This document shows, in pieces, positions 1-8,905 of a stretch of DNA of 64,000 bases. The notes beneath the pieces were generated by a model, which saw only the letters and a program-made list of their open reading frames with translations, was not told where the DNA came from and ran no database searches. Each line of letters starts with the position of its first letter. Positions within the stretch are counted from its first letter, which is position 1. The stretch covers positions 682,001 through 746,000 of the forward strand of contig JAOSKM010000002.1 in the NCBI GenBank assembly GCA_027493625.1, given 5' to 3'. The translations under genes and the position numbers were made by a program. Origin of the DNA: Planctomycetota bacterium (GTDB lineage Bacteria; Planctomycetota; UBA8742; UBA2392).

Positions 1-1
1 C

Positions 2-76
2 GGGCAGGACCTGTGCTGGTTCGGCTCGCGCATACCGGGGGCACTGCGGCGGCTCGCGCCGGTGCTGGCCTGGTAG
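2..76 (+). CDS. C-terminal fragment of an unidentified protein
   Basis: An open frame enters from the left edge and ends at a TAG at 74-76, giving 24 residues ending in LAPVLAW. It is the only sensible reading of the first 80 bases and lies directly upstream of the bacillithiol gene on the same strand. Too little remains to name a family, and it could be a chance open frame. Confidence 0.35.
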   Translation, partial: GQDLCWFGSRIPGALRRLAPVLAW

Positions 77-137
77 CGGGGCATGGCGGGCGGCGCGCCG
101 ATCGTTATATATGGAACGAACTGACGGAAATGCAGCC

Positions 138-881
138 ATGACGGAACCACTTGACCTGCTTGCCATCGGCGCGCACCCCGACGACGCCGAGATGACCTCC
201 GGCGGCTGGCTGTGCCTGGCCGCGAAACAGGGCTACCGCACCGGCGTGCTGCACCTGACCCGCGGCGAAATGGGCACCCACGGCACGCCCGAGCAGCGCG
301 AGCAGGAAGCCCGCGAAGCCGCAAAAATCATGGGCTGTGCGGCCATCGAGTTCGCGGGCATGCGCGACGGCTTCCTGGACGACGACGCCGACAGTGTGCG
401 CACGGTGGTCGGGATCATCCGCAGGCTGCAGCCCAAGGTGGTGATCGCGCCGCACGTCGTGTGCCACCACCCGGACCACGAGGCGGCCGCGCGCATGGCG
501 CGCAAGGCCGTGCACTTCGCCTCGCTGAAAGGCTACGAAGCCGGGCTGCCGGCGCACCGCATCCAGCGCCTGGTGACGGCGCGCTACAGCCAGCACTTCG
601 AGCCCAGCTTTTACATCGATGTCAGTGGTGTGATCGAGCAGAAGAAGCAGGCGATCCTGGCCTACAAGAGCCAGTTCCAGACCGTGATGGTCGAAGACGG
701 CAAGCCACTCACGCGCATGAGCAAGGACGGCTTCATCGACCAGTTCCTGAGCATCACAGCCATGTTCGGCCTGAAGTGCGGCTGCCTGCACGCCGAGGCC
801 TACCGCGTCGAGGTCGCGCCGCTGGTCAACGACCCGATCAAGCTGTTCGGCGAAGGCCCCGCCCAGCACCTGATTCGTTAG
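138..881 (+). CDS. bshB1: Bacillithiol biosynthesis deacetylase BshB1 (PIG-L/LmbE family)
   Basis: Predicted zinc-dependent cytoplasmic N-deacetylase that removes acetate from GlcNAc-malate, the second step of bacillithiol synthesis. The AHPDDAE metal motif is at residues 12-18, RGEMGTHGTPE follows near 42-52 and HHPDH near 110-114; the RGEMGTRGTP-like signature and the YSQHFEPSFYIDVS segment are typical of BshB1 rather than generic LmbE proteins. The ATG at 138 is preferred over the in-frame ATG at 111 because family members begin two to six residues before LDLLAIGAHPDD. Length (247 residues) is normal. bshA and bshC are not in the window. Confident on family; the bacillithiol assignment rests on motif resemblance. 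Confidence 0.85.
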   Translation: MTEPLDLLAIGAHPDDAEMTSGGWLCLAAKQGYRTGVLHLTRGEMGTHGTPEQREQEAREAAKIMGCAAIEFAGMRDGFLDDDADSVRTVVGIIRRLQPKVVIAPHVVCHHPDHEAAARMARKAVHFASLKGYEAGLPAHRIQRLVTARYSQHFEPSFYIDVSGVIEQKKQAILAYKSQFQTVMVEDGKPLTRMSKDGFIDQFLSITAMFGLKCGCLHAEAYRVEVAPLVNDPIKLFGEGPAQHLIR

Positions 882-884
882 AGG

Positions 885-1616
885 CTACTCGTCCAGCGGG
901 CCGTCGGGGAACAGCTCCTCGAAGCTGGCGTAGCCGTGCAGCGGCGCGAGGTCGAGGTCGTTGCGCATGTGGTCCCAGCCGTCGTAGCCGGCCGCGATGG
1001 CGAACTTCAGGTTGGCGATGGCCCGGCTGCGCTCCTTGGCGCGCTCGGTTTCATCCACCATGGTGGAATGCACGGCGTAGGCGCAGGCCAGCTGGTAGTA
1101 GGCGTCTTCCGATTGCTCGGCGCGGCGGCGCTGTTCTGTCAGCGCCAGCGCCAGCTCAATGTTCTTCAATGCCTCGGCCCTGTTGCCCGCCGCGAACTGG
1201 CAGGCCGCCAAACCGATGTAGCAGTCGCACAGCACCAGCCCGTCCTCTGAACCTTCCGCCAGCGCGCGCTGGATGGCCGCCTCGTAGGACTCGGCCGACA
1301 GCCGTGGCATGCCATGGCCGCGCAGGGCGTAGGCCTTGATCTCGTGGTTCAGGGGATCATCGGGGTCAAGCTGCAGCAGGCGCTCGGCGCGGGCCAGCAT
1401 CGCTGCGTAATCCCGCGTCTGCACCATGCGGAAGGCGTCGCGCTGCAACTCGGTGACGCTGCCATCGAAGGCCACGCCGCCCGGCAGCTGGCGTTCCACC
1501 CGGCAATCGCGGGTTTCACGTTTCTTCTTCTTGTGGTGCTTGTGGGCGGCGCCGACGAACACGGCCGCCATCATCGAGACAATGGAAAGCACCAGGTAAA
1601 TCCGCGACATCCGCAT
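885..1616 (-). CDS. Membrane-anchored TPR protein
   Basis: Unidentified 243-residue protein. The ATG at 1616 is chosen because a GGAGG lies five bases upstream; an in-frame ATG at 1643 lacks one. The N-terminus has a hydrophobic segment (IYLVLSIVSMMAAVFVGA) followed by a basic HKHHKKKKRE patch, so it is either anchored or exported. The rest is helical with tetratricopeptide-like repeats (YAAMLARAERLLQLDPDDP, ALKNIELALALTE) and ends in a stretch like the TPR end-of-group motif (YDGWDHMRNDLDLAPLHG). Such proteins usually scaffold complexes; the partner is unknown. It converges tail to tail with bshB1, three bases apart. Confidence 0.7.
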   Translation of the reverse strand: MRMSRIYLVLSIVSMMAAVFVGAAHKHHKKKKRETRDCRVERQLPGGVAFDGSVTELQRDAFRMVQTRDYAAMLARAERLLQLDPDDPLNHEIKAYALRGHGMPRLSAESYEAAIQRALAEGSEDGLVLCDCYIGLAACQFAAGNRAEALKNIELALALTEQRRRAEQSEDAYYQLACAYAVHSTMVDETERAKERSRAIANLKFAIAAGYDGWDHMRNDLDLAPLHGYASFEELFPDGPLDE

Positions 1617-1673
1617 GGCTGCCTCCACCGGAAAGCATACCACGCGACCGCCACCGGGGCGAACGTTACCCGG

Positions 1674-2483
1674 CTACTGGTTCACCAGCTGATGGATGGC
1701 GTCCAGGGTACGCAGCACGGCGGGCATTTCATTCAGCGGGATCATATTGGGGCCGTCGCTGAGCGCCTTGTCAGGCTCGGGGTGCGTCTCGGCGAAGATT
1801 CCGTCGGCGCCCGCCGCCACGGCCGCGCGCGCCAGCACGGGCGCGAACTCGCGCTGGCCGCCGGACTTGTCGCCCGAGCCGCCGGGCAGCTGCACGCTGT
1901 GGGTGGCGTCGAAGACGACCGGGCAGCCGGTGCGCTTCATGATGGGGATGCTGCGCATGTCGCTGACCAGGTTGTTGTAGCCGAAGCTTGCGCCGCGCTC
2001 GGTCAGCATCACTTTGCCTTCGCTGCCGAAGGCGTTCATCTTCTGCACGACCTGGGCCATGTCCCAGGGCGCCAGGAACTGGCCCTTCTTCACGTTGATC
2101 ACCGCGCCGGTACTGGCTGCTGCTTCCAGCAGGTCGGTCTGGCGGCACAGGAACGCCGGGATCTGCAGGATGTCGCAGACCTCGGCGGTGGGGGCGCAAT
2201 GCTCGGGCAGATGCACGTCGGTCAGCACCGGCACATCGAACTCTTTCTTGATGGCTTCTAGCTGCTTCAGCCCCGCCTCGATGCCGGGGCCGCGGAACGA
2301 CTTGCCGCTGGTGCGGTTGGCCTTGTCGAAGCTGGCCTTGAAGATGTAAGGCAGGCCCAACTCGGCGCACGCCTTCTTCATGGCGGCCGCGATGCGCCGT
2401 GGCGTGTCCTCGTTTTCGAGCACGCAGGGGCCGGCGATCAGGAAGAGCTTCTTGCCGTCCAGGTTGAACTTGCCGAGCTTCAT
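1674..2483 (-). CDS. kdsA: 3-deoxy-8-phosphooctulonate synthase
   Basis: Cytoplasmic enzyme condensing phosphoenolpyruvate with arabinose 5-phosphate to KDO 8-phosphate, the first committed step to the lipopolysaccharide sugar KDO. The start at 2483 gives MKLGKF and has a GGAG upstream; an in-frame ATG at 2513 would add ten residues without family support. Visible motifs are IAGPCVLE (residues 17-24), KANRTS (54-59), the [18 protein letters not shown] segment and [12 protein letters not shown]. The Cys in GPC is the metal ligand of the metal-dependent class (the E. coli type has Asn there), so a metal-dependent enzyme is inferred. 269 residues is normal. The matching phosphatase kdsC lies at 54 kb, so the pathway genes are not clustered. 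Confidence 0.95.
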   Translation of the reverse strand: MKLGKFNLDGKKLFLIAGPCVLENEDTPRRIAAAMKKACAELGLPYIFKASFDKANRTSGKSFRGPGIEAGLKQLEAIKKEFDVPVLTDVHLPEHCAPTAEVCDILQIPAFLCRQTDLLEAAASTGAVINVKKGQFLAPWDMAQVVQKMNAFGSEGKVMLTERGASFGYNNLVSDMRSIPIMKRTGCPVVFDATHSVQLPGGSGDKSGGQREFAPVLARAAVAAGADGIFAETHPEPDKALSDGPNMIPLNEMPAVLRTLDAIHQLVNQ

Positions 2484-2563
2484 GGGGTTGCTCCGGTTAG
2501 CCGCGGCCATCAAAGCAAAAAGGCGGCGAGCGCGCCAGCGCCCGCCACCTTCAGGGTTCCGGG

Positions 2564-3193
2564 CTACTTCGAGGCGCCGTCAGCGGGCGGGATGTCGCCC
2601 TTGCGCGCGGTTTCGAACACGATCTGGTTGGTGGCGCCCCGGCGTTCCGCGATCGGGGTGTCGCCGTTCTTGAGCAGCGTAAGCGACTGCGTGCCCGTGA
2701 GCGGGAACTCCTTGCCGTCCGGCGCGGACTTCAGCCAGGCGACGCGCGTGTCGCTCATGCCCCGGCGGTCCCATACCTCAAGCACGATCTGCTCGCCCTG
2801 CTGCCAGGTCACTTCGAACGGGCGGTCTGACCACGAGGCCGTCAGCGGGTCCTTGCCCACGGTGGCCAGGCGCTCGCCGTATTCGCGGCTGTCCCACAGG
2901 GTTTCTTCTTTGCCCTCGGAGTTGACGCGCTTGATCAGCACCTGCAGGTCCACCTTTTCGCCCTCGTCGAACTCATCCTTGTCCACGCTGACGCTGGTGA
3001 TCTTGACCGTGTAGACGCCGCTCTTGTCCACGCCCTTGGCGCCCGCGCTGAAGAAGCCGTGCACCAGGTCGCCGATTACCGGGGTGTCGGGGAAAACCAG
3101 CCGACCGCGCCGACGCCGATCACCGCCAGCAGCAGCACCAGCACCAGACCGCCGACCTTGCTGCCCTTTTTTGCCCTTCTTCGGGTCGCCCAT
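2564..3193 (-). CDS. Anchored protein of unknown function, TM helix hidden by two frameshifts
   Basis: Unidentified protein of about 210 residues. As written, residues 10-35 read as an Arg/Gly/Ala-rich stretch. Removing one base from the six-T run at 3167-3172 and adding one at the four-A run 3093-3096 turns this part into a hydrophobic helix ([20 protein letters not shown]) that continues smoothly into [14 protein letters not shown]. The restored protein has a short basic N-terminus ([10 protein letters not shown]), one TM helix and a beta-rich domain ([20 protein letters not shown] ... [12 protein letters not shown]) that resembles a C2-like sandwich, a guess only. Start at 3193 is preceded by AAGGAG. 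It shares strand with kdsA, 81 bases away. Confidence 0.6.
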   Translation of the reverse strand: MGDPKKGKKGQQGRRSGAGAAAGGDRRRRGRLVFPDTPVIGDLVHGFFSAGAKGVDKSGVYTVKITSVSVDKDEFDEGEKVDLQVLIKRVNSEGKEETLWDSREYGERLATVGKDPLTASWSDRPFEVTWQQGEQIVLEVWDRRGMSDTRVAWLKSAPDGKEFPLTGTQSLTLLKNGDTPIAERRGATNQIVFETARKGDIPPADGASK

Positions 3194-3423
3194 GGCTTCT
3201 CCTTGGTTGTTCCTGATTGCTGCAGGATACCGCTTTCGGAGGGTCAGCCCAAGGCTTGAAACCCAAGTGGCATGGTCAGGCGTGTAAATCCGGCGCAATT
3301 GACTGGGCCTTTTGGCCTGCCTGTCCGTTCAATTTGACAGCAGACACTTTCTTGGAACGTCGAACAGCCCGGCTGTCGTGTTTACGGCAGCCGGACTCGG
3401 CACTCTGTACCTGGGACCTGCCC

Positions 3424-4911
3424 ATGCCGGACCTGCTGGTTGATCTCGAAACTCCGCAGAACGAAACGCCGTTGTACCAGCGCATCGCGGATTCGATCCG
3501 CGCCGACGTGCTCGCGGGGCGCCTGCGCCGGGGCGAGCGCGTGCCCTCGACGCGTACGCTGGCCAAAGAGCTGGACGTGAACCGAAACACGGTGGCCCAG
3601 GCCTACGAGCAACTGGTGGCCGAGGGTTTCCTGGAAGGCAAACATGGCAGCGGCACCTACGTCGCGCGCGAGCTGCCCCAGGCCAACTTCAACGTGAAGT
3701 CGGGCCTGCGTACACAGCAGAAACTGCGGCGCGTGGCGCTGGCCAATTCGCCGGTGCCGCCGGCGTTTTACCACCGCGTGCTGCAGGCCGAGAACCCGGC
3801 CCCCGTGCCCGGCGTGGACATCGACATGCGCCTGGGCGCACCCGACATCAGCGCCTTTCCCCTGCGCCAGTGGAGGCGCATCGTGGGCAATCAGTTGCTG
3901 GTCGCCCGCCGCGACCGCATGAACTACGGCAGCGCCTACGGCCTGCAGGAATTGCGCGAGCAGATTGCCGCCTACCTGGGGCGCGCGCGCGGCATTGATT
4001 GCGGCTATCGCAACGTGCTGGTCACCAGCGGCAGCCAGCAGGGCTTATGGCTGGCGGCTTCGCTGCTGGTCGGCGAAGGCGACGCCGTGATGGTGGAGGA
4101 CCCGGGCTACCTGGGCGCGCGCAGCATCTTCAGCGCGCTGGGCGCCAAGCAGGTTGCGATACCCGTGGACGACGCGGGGGCCGACGCCGCCGTGGTCGCG
4201 CGCAATCTGGCCGAGGGGCTGCAGCCCAAGCTGCTGCACCTGACCCCCAGCCACCAGTACCCGACGGGCGTGACGCTTTCCGCCGCGCGCCGCATGGAAA
4301 TGCTGGAGCTCGCGGCCGAGCACGGCTTCATGATCGTGGAGGACGACTACGACTCCGAGTTCCGTTACGAGGGCCGGCCGGTGCGTGCCTTGGCGGGCAT
4401 CGACGGCGCGGACTCGGTGATCTACGTGGGCAGCTTCAGCAAGGTGATGTACCCGAGCCTGCGGGTGGGCTATGTGGTTGCGCCGGAGTGGCTGATCGAG
4501 GCGATGGTGGGCCTGCGCTGGCACATCGACTTCATGCCGCCGATGCTGGAAAGCGCGGCGCTGGCGCAGTTCATCGAGGAGGGGCATTTCGAGCGCCATC
4601 TGCGCCGCATGCGCACCCTGTACGCCGAGAAACGCGCTGCCTTCAACGAGATCCTGCAGCAGAACCTGCCGACGGCGCTGCCGCAGCCCGTGCCCGCGGG
4701 CGGCATGAAAATGATGCTGAACGTGCCCGCGCACTTGACCCGTCAAGATGCATACCAGAAAGCAATGGAGGCGGGCGTGAGGGTTTACGACCAGAGCGCC
4801 TGCTACTTCGAGCAGGAGAAAGCGCCCAACCGCCTCACCATCGGCTTCACTGCCCTGCCGATCGAGAAAGTGCGAGAGGCCGCCCACAGGCTCGTCCGCG
4901 CCTGGACGTAG
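3424..4911 (+). CDS. MocR-type GntR regulator with aminotransferase domain
   Basis: Transcription regulator of the MocR/PdxR group. The N-terminal winged helix is at about residues 14-82 (PLYQRIADSIRADVLAGRLR, PSTRTLAKELDVNRNTVAQAYEQL, GKHGSGTYV), then a fold-type I aminotransferase-like domain fills the rest (LVTSGSQQGLWLAASLLVGE, DDYDSEFRYEGRP). Lys340 in VGSFSKVMYPSLRVGY is the expected pyridoxal-phosphate lysine. The reading frame is open back to 3217, but homology and the ATG at 3424 with GGGA upstream fix the start; 495 residues is typical. MocR proteins usually control an adjacent PLP, amino acid or transporter gene, but the neighbours here are transcribed toward it, so the target is unclear. 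Confidence 0.85.
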   Translation: MPDLLVDLETPQNETPLYQRIADSIRADVLAGRLRRGERVPSTRTLAKELDVNRNTVAQAYEQLVAEGFLEGKHGSGTYVARELPQANFNVKSGLRTQQKLRRVALANSPVPPAFYHRVLQAENPAPVPGVDIDMRLGAPDISAFPLRQWRRIVGNQLLVARRDRMNYGSAYGLQELREQIAAYLGRARGIDCGYRNVLVTSGSQQGLWLAASLLVGEGDAVMVEDPGYLGARSIFSALGAKQVAIPVDDAGADAAVVARNLAEGLQPKLLHLTPSHQYPTGVTLSAARRMEMLELAAEHGFMIVEDDYDSEFRYEGRPVRALAGIDGADSVIYVGSFSKVMYPSLRVGYVVAPEWLIEAMVGLRWHIDFMPPMLESAALAQFIEEGHFERHLRRMRTLYAEKRAAFNEILQQNLPTALPQPVPAGGMKMMLNVPAHLTRQDAYQKAMEAGVRVYDQSACYFEQEKAPNRLTIGFTALPIEKVREAAHRLVRAWT

Positions 4912-4972
4912 CAACACGGCCGCCAAGGTTCACCGGGCGAGACGCCCGATGAACCTTGGCGGGACTTCGATG

Positions 4973-7900
4973 TCACTTGGCGGGCTTCTTCTTCGCCGGA
5001 GTTTTCCTGGTCGTGGTTTTGGCTGCGGCTGTCTTTTTTGCGGGCGTCTTCTTCGGAGCAGCGGCCTTTTTGGTAGCGGTCTTTTTTGCCGGGGTCTTCG
5101 GCTGGCTCTTCCTGGTTGTTGCCTTCGATGACTCCCCGGCTTTTCCTGCCTTTGCCGTGGATTCTGTGCGCTGGCGGCCGGAACTTCTGCCCGGCTTCTT
5201 TGCCGTCTCCTTTGCCGTCTCTTTCCCGGCCGGCTTGGCTGTCTTTGCCGGCTTTCGCGTGGCGGTTCTGCGCGGCTTGGTCTTGGCGGTCTCAGCAGGC
5301 TTGGCGGATTCGGTGACGTGGAGTGTGGCAGCCTGTGCCGGCGCGGCCTGCGGCTTCTCGACTGCCGCGGGCTCGGCCTTGCGTCCTGCCTCTGTCGGCG
5401 GCTGAGCGGCGCGCGCGGATTCACGCTCGCGGGCCTTGCGGCCTCCGCGCCTGCCACGGCGTCGCTTGCCTTCGCCGGCCTGGGCCGGCTCGCCCGGCTT
5501 TGCGGGCGCCGCTGCCTTGGGCGCTTCCTTCACGATTTCCATCTTCACTTCGGGCAGCTGGTCGCCGAAGCTGACAGCCTTGCCGGCGTCCTGCTTGATG
5601 CGCTGATCGCGCGCCTGGCGCTCCAGCTCACGTTCGCGCTGGCGGCGACCGCCGCGACGGCGGCGGCGACCTTTGGCGTCACCGGGGGCCTGGGCCGCAG
5701 CGGGGCTGGCGGCGCCGGACGGCGGCGGGGGCAGCGGTACGTTGGTCTTGGCCTTGGGGCCGCCCTGGGCGAAGCTGTTGATGCGCTGGTCCATGTCGTA
5801 CAGCACGCGCACGCCGCGGTCGTTCACATAGAAGAAGCGCGACTGGCCGAGCACCAGGTCCTTGGCGTACTCGAACACGATGCGCTTCTCGAAGGTGTCC
5901 TCGAGTTCGTTGATGTCGTCGCGGAATTCGCTGTGCAGGTGCGACAGCACGTGCGGATGAACCTGCACCGCCAGCTCAACCACGCGCTCCTCGAGCAGCG
6001 CCAGCTTCATGCGGCGCAGCAGCGACAGGCACATGGTCTCGGCGCTGCGCACCATGCCGAAGCCGCCGCAGGTGGGGCAGCCGACGTAAGTGTAGTTCTT
6101 GATGCTGGGGCGCACCCGTTGACGCGTCAACTCGATGACGCCGAAGGGGCTCATCTTCGCCACCTTGGTGCGGGCGCGGTCCTTGCGCAGCTCGCGGCGC
6201 AGGGCGTGCTCGACGTCGCTGCGGTGCTTGGCGCTGGCCATGTCGATCAGGTCGCAGCACACGATGCCGCCCAGGTCGCGCAGGCGCAGCTGGCGGCAGA
6301 TCTCGGGGATCGCCTCCATGTTGGTCTGGTAGGCGGTCTTCTCGGCGTCGCCCGCCGACGTGAACTTGCCGGAGTTCACGTCGATGCTGATCAGCGCTTC
6401 GGTCTGCTCGACGTAGAGGTAGCCGCCCGACTTCAGCGTCACCTTCTTGTCGAAGATGTGGTCGAGCTGGCTTTCCAGGCCGATGCTGAAGAACAGCGGC
6501 ACGTCGGATTCATACAGCTTCACACGGTCGCGGAAGCTGGGCATCAGCTGGTCGAAGAACGCCACCACGCGGTCGAACACCGTCTTGTCGTCGATCACGA
6601 TCTCGCTGGTGTCGGCCGTGAAGTAATCGCGCACCGCGCGGATGGCGGGGTCGCTGTCGGTGTACAGCAGCGCCGGGGCCTCGGCGTCGTGGATGCGCTC
6701 GCTGATCACGTTCCAGACGCGCAGCAGGTAGTTGAGGTCGCGGTTCAGGTCCTCGAAGCTGCGATTGATGGCGGCGGTGCGCACGATCACGCCCATTCCC
6801 TCGGGCACCGGCAGGCGGTCCAGCATCTTGCGCAGGTCGCTGCGCGCGCCGCCGTCTTCGATCTTGCGGCTCACGCCGCCGCGGTTGCTGTTGGGCGTAA
6901 GCACCATGTAACGGCCGGGCAGGCTGACGAATGTGCTCAGGCCCGGGCCCTTGCCGCCCTGGCTGGCCTTGGTGACCTGCACCACCACTTCCTGGTTGCG
7001 GCGCAGCAGGTTCTGCAGCTTGGGCAGCGGGGGCGGTGGTAGCGGTACATGGGGCCGGGCAGCGGGCCTTCGCCGCCGGAGCCCTGGCCGTCGATGTCTT
7101 TCGGTTTTTCGGGGACGGAGCGGGGGCTTCGGATGGGCCTGAGGTGCCGCCCAGCTCATCCGCAACGCGCCTGGGGAGCCTGCCGCCGCGGCGCTTGGGC
7201 GTGCGGCGCCGCCGTTTGCGGGCGGCCTCGGCCGGTTTGCTTTCCGCGGCCGGCGTCGAGGCAGCGGGCGCTTCGGGCTGGGCTGTTTGCGTCCCGGGTT
7301 GCTGGGCCGCAGGTGTCGCAGGCTCGGCGGGCGCCTGCGCTTCGGTCTGGGGCGGGGCCTCGGGTTGCGGCGCGGCCGGCGGGGCGGGCTCCGCACCGGG
7401 AGCGGGCTGCTGCGCCATCGCCTGGGGGCGCCGTTGCCGCTCTTCTTCTTGCGGCGCCTGCGGCGGCGCTTCTTGTCCGCGGCGGCGGGTTGGGCCTGCG
7501 GGGCGGCGGTTTCGGAGGTGGTGACGACCTCGGCCGTCACGGTCACCTCGGGTGCCGTCGTGGGGGCGGCCTCGGCCCTGGGGGCTTCTTTGTCCGGGGG
7601 CTCGATGTTGAGGGGCGAGTCCGAAACCTGGTGGCCCCGGTGTTCCTCTTCGAGCTTCTCAAGGAATTCGGCCTCGACGGCGCCGCTGCGCGCCTCGTGG
7701 ACGATGGTGCCGTCGCCCACATAGTCTTCGACCTGCTCGACGTCGCGTTCTTCCTCGGCGTGCAGCAGGGTTTCCTCGGGCAGAGACTCCTTGATGCGCA
7801 GGGTGCGCGGGTAGAGCTCGCGGATGTCGTTGTTGCCTTGGTAACTGTAGTTGACGTCGCTGACGTGCAGGAAGCCGTTGCGCTCGAGGCCGATGTCCAC

Positions 7901-8074
7901 GAACGCGGCCTGGATGCCGGGCTCGACGTTGTTGACGATGCCCTTGTAGATGTTGCCGACATGCTTGAGCTGGCTGGGGCGGTCGATGAAAAACTCGTAC
8001 AGTCGGCCGTCTTCAAGCACCGCGATGCGGCATTCGTCGCCCTCAGCGACATTCATGTAAATCTTGCGTGCCAT
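4973..8074 (-). CDS. rng: Ribonuclease E/G family endoribonuclease
   Basis: Endoribonuclease for RNA decay and rRNA processing. The N-terminus starts an S1 domain (KHVGNIYKGIVNNVEPGIQAAFVD, GFLHVSDV). A Pro/Ala/Glu/Arg-rich segment of roughly 280 residues interrupts it, and S1 resumes at EVVVQVTKASQGGKGPGLST. The catalytic core follows (SIDVNSGKF and DLIDM carry the acidic metal ligands), with the CPTCGG zinc-link, then a Lys/Ala/Pro tail of AKKTAAAKTTT-like repeats. Inside the insertion the best reading changes frame three times (7424-7428, 7105-7114, 7029-7033), each fixed by one missing G/C (or T/A at the second site); net length is restored. Start at 8074 has GGAAG upstream and lies ten bases after the DUF2344 stop. 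Confidence 0.9.
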   Translation of the reverse strand: MARKIYMNVAEGDECRIAVLEDGRLYEFFIDRPSQLKHVGNIYKGIVNNVEPGIQAAFVDIGLERNGFLHVSDVNYSYQGNNDIRELYPRTLRIKESLPEETLLHAEEERDVEQVEDYVGDGTIVHEARSGAVEAEFLEKLEEEHRGHQVSDSPLNIEPPDKEAPRAEAAPTTAPEVTVTAEVVTTSETAAPQAQPAAADKKRRRRRRKKKSGNGAPRRWRSSPLPVRSPPRRPRRNPRPRPRPKRRRPPSLRHLRPSNPGRKQPSPKRPLPRRRPRKANRPRPPANGGAARPSAAAAGSPGALRMSWAAPQAHPKPPLRPRKTERHRRPGLRRRRPAARPHVPLPPPPLPKLQNLLRRNQEVVVQVTKASQGGKGPGLSTFVSLPGRYMVLTPNSNRGGVSRKIEDGGARSDLRKMLDRLPVPEGMGVIVRTAAINRSFEDLNRDLNYLLRVWNVISERIHDAEAPALLYTDSDPAIRAVRDYFTADTSEIVIDDKTVFDRVVAFFDQLMPSFRDRVKLYESDVPLFFSIGLESQLDHIFDKKVTLKSGGYLYVEQTEALISIDVNSGKFTSAGDAEKTAYQTNMEAIPEICRQLRLRDLGGIVCCDLIDMASAKHRSDVEHALRRELRKDRARTKVAKMSPFGVIELTRQRVRPSIKNYTYVGCPTCGGFGMVRSAETMCLSLLRRMKLALLEERVVELAVQVHPHVLSHLHSEFRDDINELEDTFEKRIVFEYAKDLVLGQSRFFYVNDRGVRVLYDMDQRINSFAQGGPKAKTNVPLPPPPSGAASPAAAQAPGDAKGRRRRRGGRRQRERELERQARDQRIKQDAGKAVSFGDQLPEVKMEIVKEAPKAAAPAKPGEPAQAGEGKRRRGRRGGRKARERESARAAQPPTEAGRKAEPAAVEKPQAAPAQAATLHVTESAKPAETAKTKPRRTATRKPAKTAKPAGKETAKETAKKPGRSSGRQRTESTAKAGKAGESSKATTRKSQPKTPAKKTATKKAAAPKKTPAKKTAAAKTTTRKTPAKKKPAK

Positions 8075-8084
8075 GTTCTTCCAT

Positions 8085-8755
8085 TCACTCGGACGACGAG
8101 TCGTCCTGTATTTCCGGAAGCTCGGCAAGGATGGTTCTGGTCTTGGTGACCAGGTGCCGGTTGGGATCGAGTTGCAGAACCTGCAGCAGGTCGGAGGGCT
8201 TCATGCCGCCCTGCTGGCTGACGGCCAGGCGCATCTTGAGCGTCCTGCCTTCCAGCCTTGCGCTTTGCGTGAAAGCGCGCGCGTCAAAGCTTCGGGGCGC
8301 CTTTCCCCTGCCGCGGCTGCGGGTGAAGGGGTGGCTGTCCGATTCGTTGAACCGATCCAGCCTGGCCTGAAGCTCAGTCAGTTCTGCAAAGTCCGGCGGA
8401 AGCTCGCACTCGTACTCGACCGCGATAACCCGCGGGCGGCCCTTCGCGATCTCGGCCCACAACAGCCTGAGACCCGGGGCATCACCGCCCCCAGCTGGTT
8501 CACAACCTGCTCGGGTGCGGGTGCTTCAGCCTCGTGCTCGATGTCGATATCGACGATCTCGTCGAGGCTTTCAACGCCCAGGGGAATCGCCAGTGCAAAC
8601 GAGACTTTGGGGTGAGGGTTGAAACCCTGCGTGTGTGCGACCCTCAGGCCGGACCTTCTCAGCGCCAGTTCAAACACCCGCATCAGGTCGTGGTGCGAGA
8701 TGAACCTCAGCGCTTCGCGCTTTTCAAAGCGCATGCGATACCGGCTGACGGTCAT
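8085..8755 (-). CDS. DUF2344 (TIGR03936) protein, radical-SAM-associated, frameshifted
   Basis: Two overlapping open frames join into one protein of about 223 residues if one C/G is added at 8473-8479: the first part runs MTVSRYRMRFEKREALRFISHHDLMRVFELALRRSGL to the GAVMP segment, the second resumes at GLRLLWAEIAKGRP. The HHDLMRVFERALRR and GFNPHPKVSFA motifs identify the DUF2344 family, which is often fused to or next to a radical SAM protein and upstream of rng. Here it stands alone and feeds directly into the RNase E/G gene, with the stop ten bases before its ATG, so co-transcription is likely. The biochemical role is not established. The C-terminus is Ser/Asp-rich. Confidence 0.8.
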
Positions 8756-8827
8756 CGTCCCGTTCGCGGGCGGGCCCTGGGGCCTTCCGTCGAACTTGTG
8801 ATCCTCCGGCCCATCCCGGGCCTTACG

Positions 8828-8898
8828 GGGGCGGCACTCCCGCCCCTAGCTCCGGAGTTCTTCCGGTAAACTCTGATGCGGCGGGACACGCGTCCCGC
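8828..8898. terminator. Two hairpins downstream of the exported protein gene
   Basis: A GGGGCGG/CCGCCCC stem (8828-8834 with 8840-8846) and a GCGGGAC/GTCCCGC stem (8881-8898) lie between the end of the gene at 8906 and the DUF2344 gene. Neither has a clear T-tract, so termination is an inference. The second belongs to a family of GCGGGAC palindromes also seen near 10.25 kb and 12.16 kb. Confidence 0.4.
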
Positions 8899-8905
8899 CC
8901 GCTTA

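Noticed and set aside
105-869. Long open frame antisense to bshB1
   Set aside because: It mirrors a well-supported gene, has no ribosome binding site and its product is His/Val/Ala-rich as expected of an antisense frame in GC-rich DNA. The same reasoning removes the long antisense frames over rng, the exporter permease, the cyclase and the GspF gene.
3334-3339. TTGACA as a -35 box for the MocR gene
   Set aside because: No acceptable -10 hexamer lies 16-18 bases downstream.
6510-7418. Separate Ala/Pro-rich protein inside rng
   Set aside because: It is the true frame of the RNase E/G insertion displaced by missing bases; downstream it runs antiphase to the conserved catalytic core.
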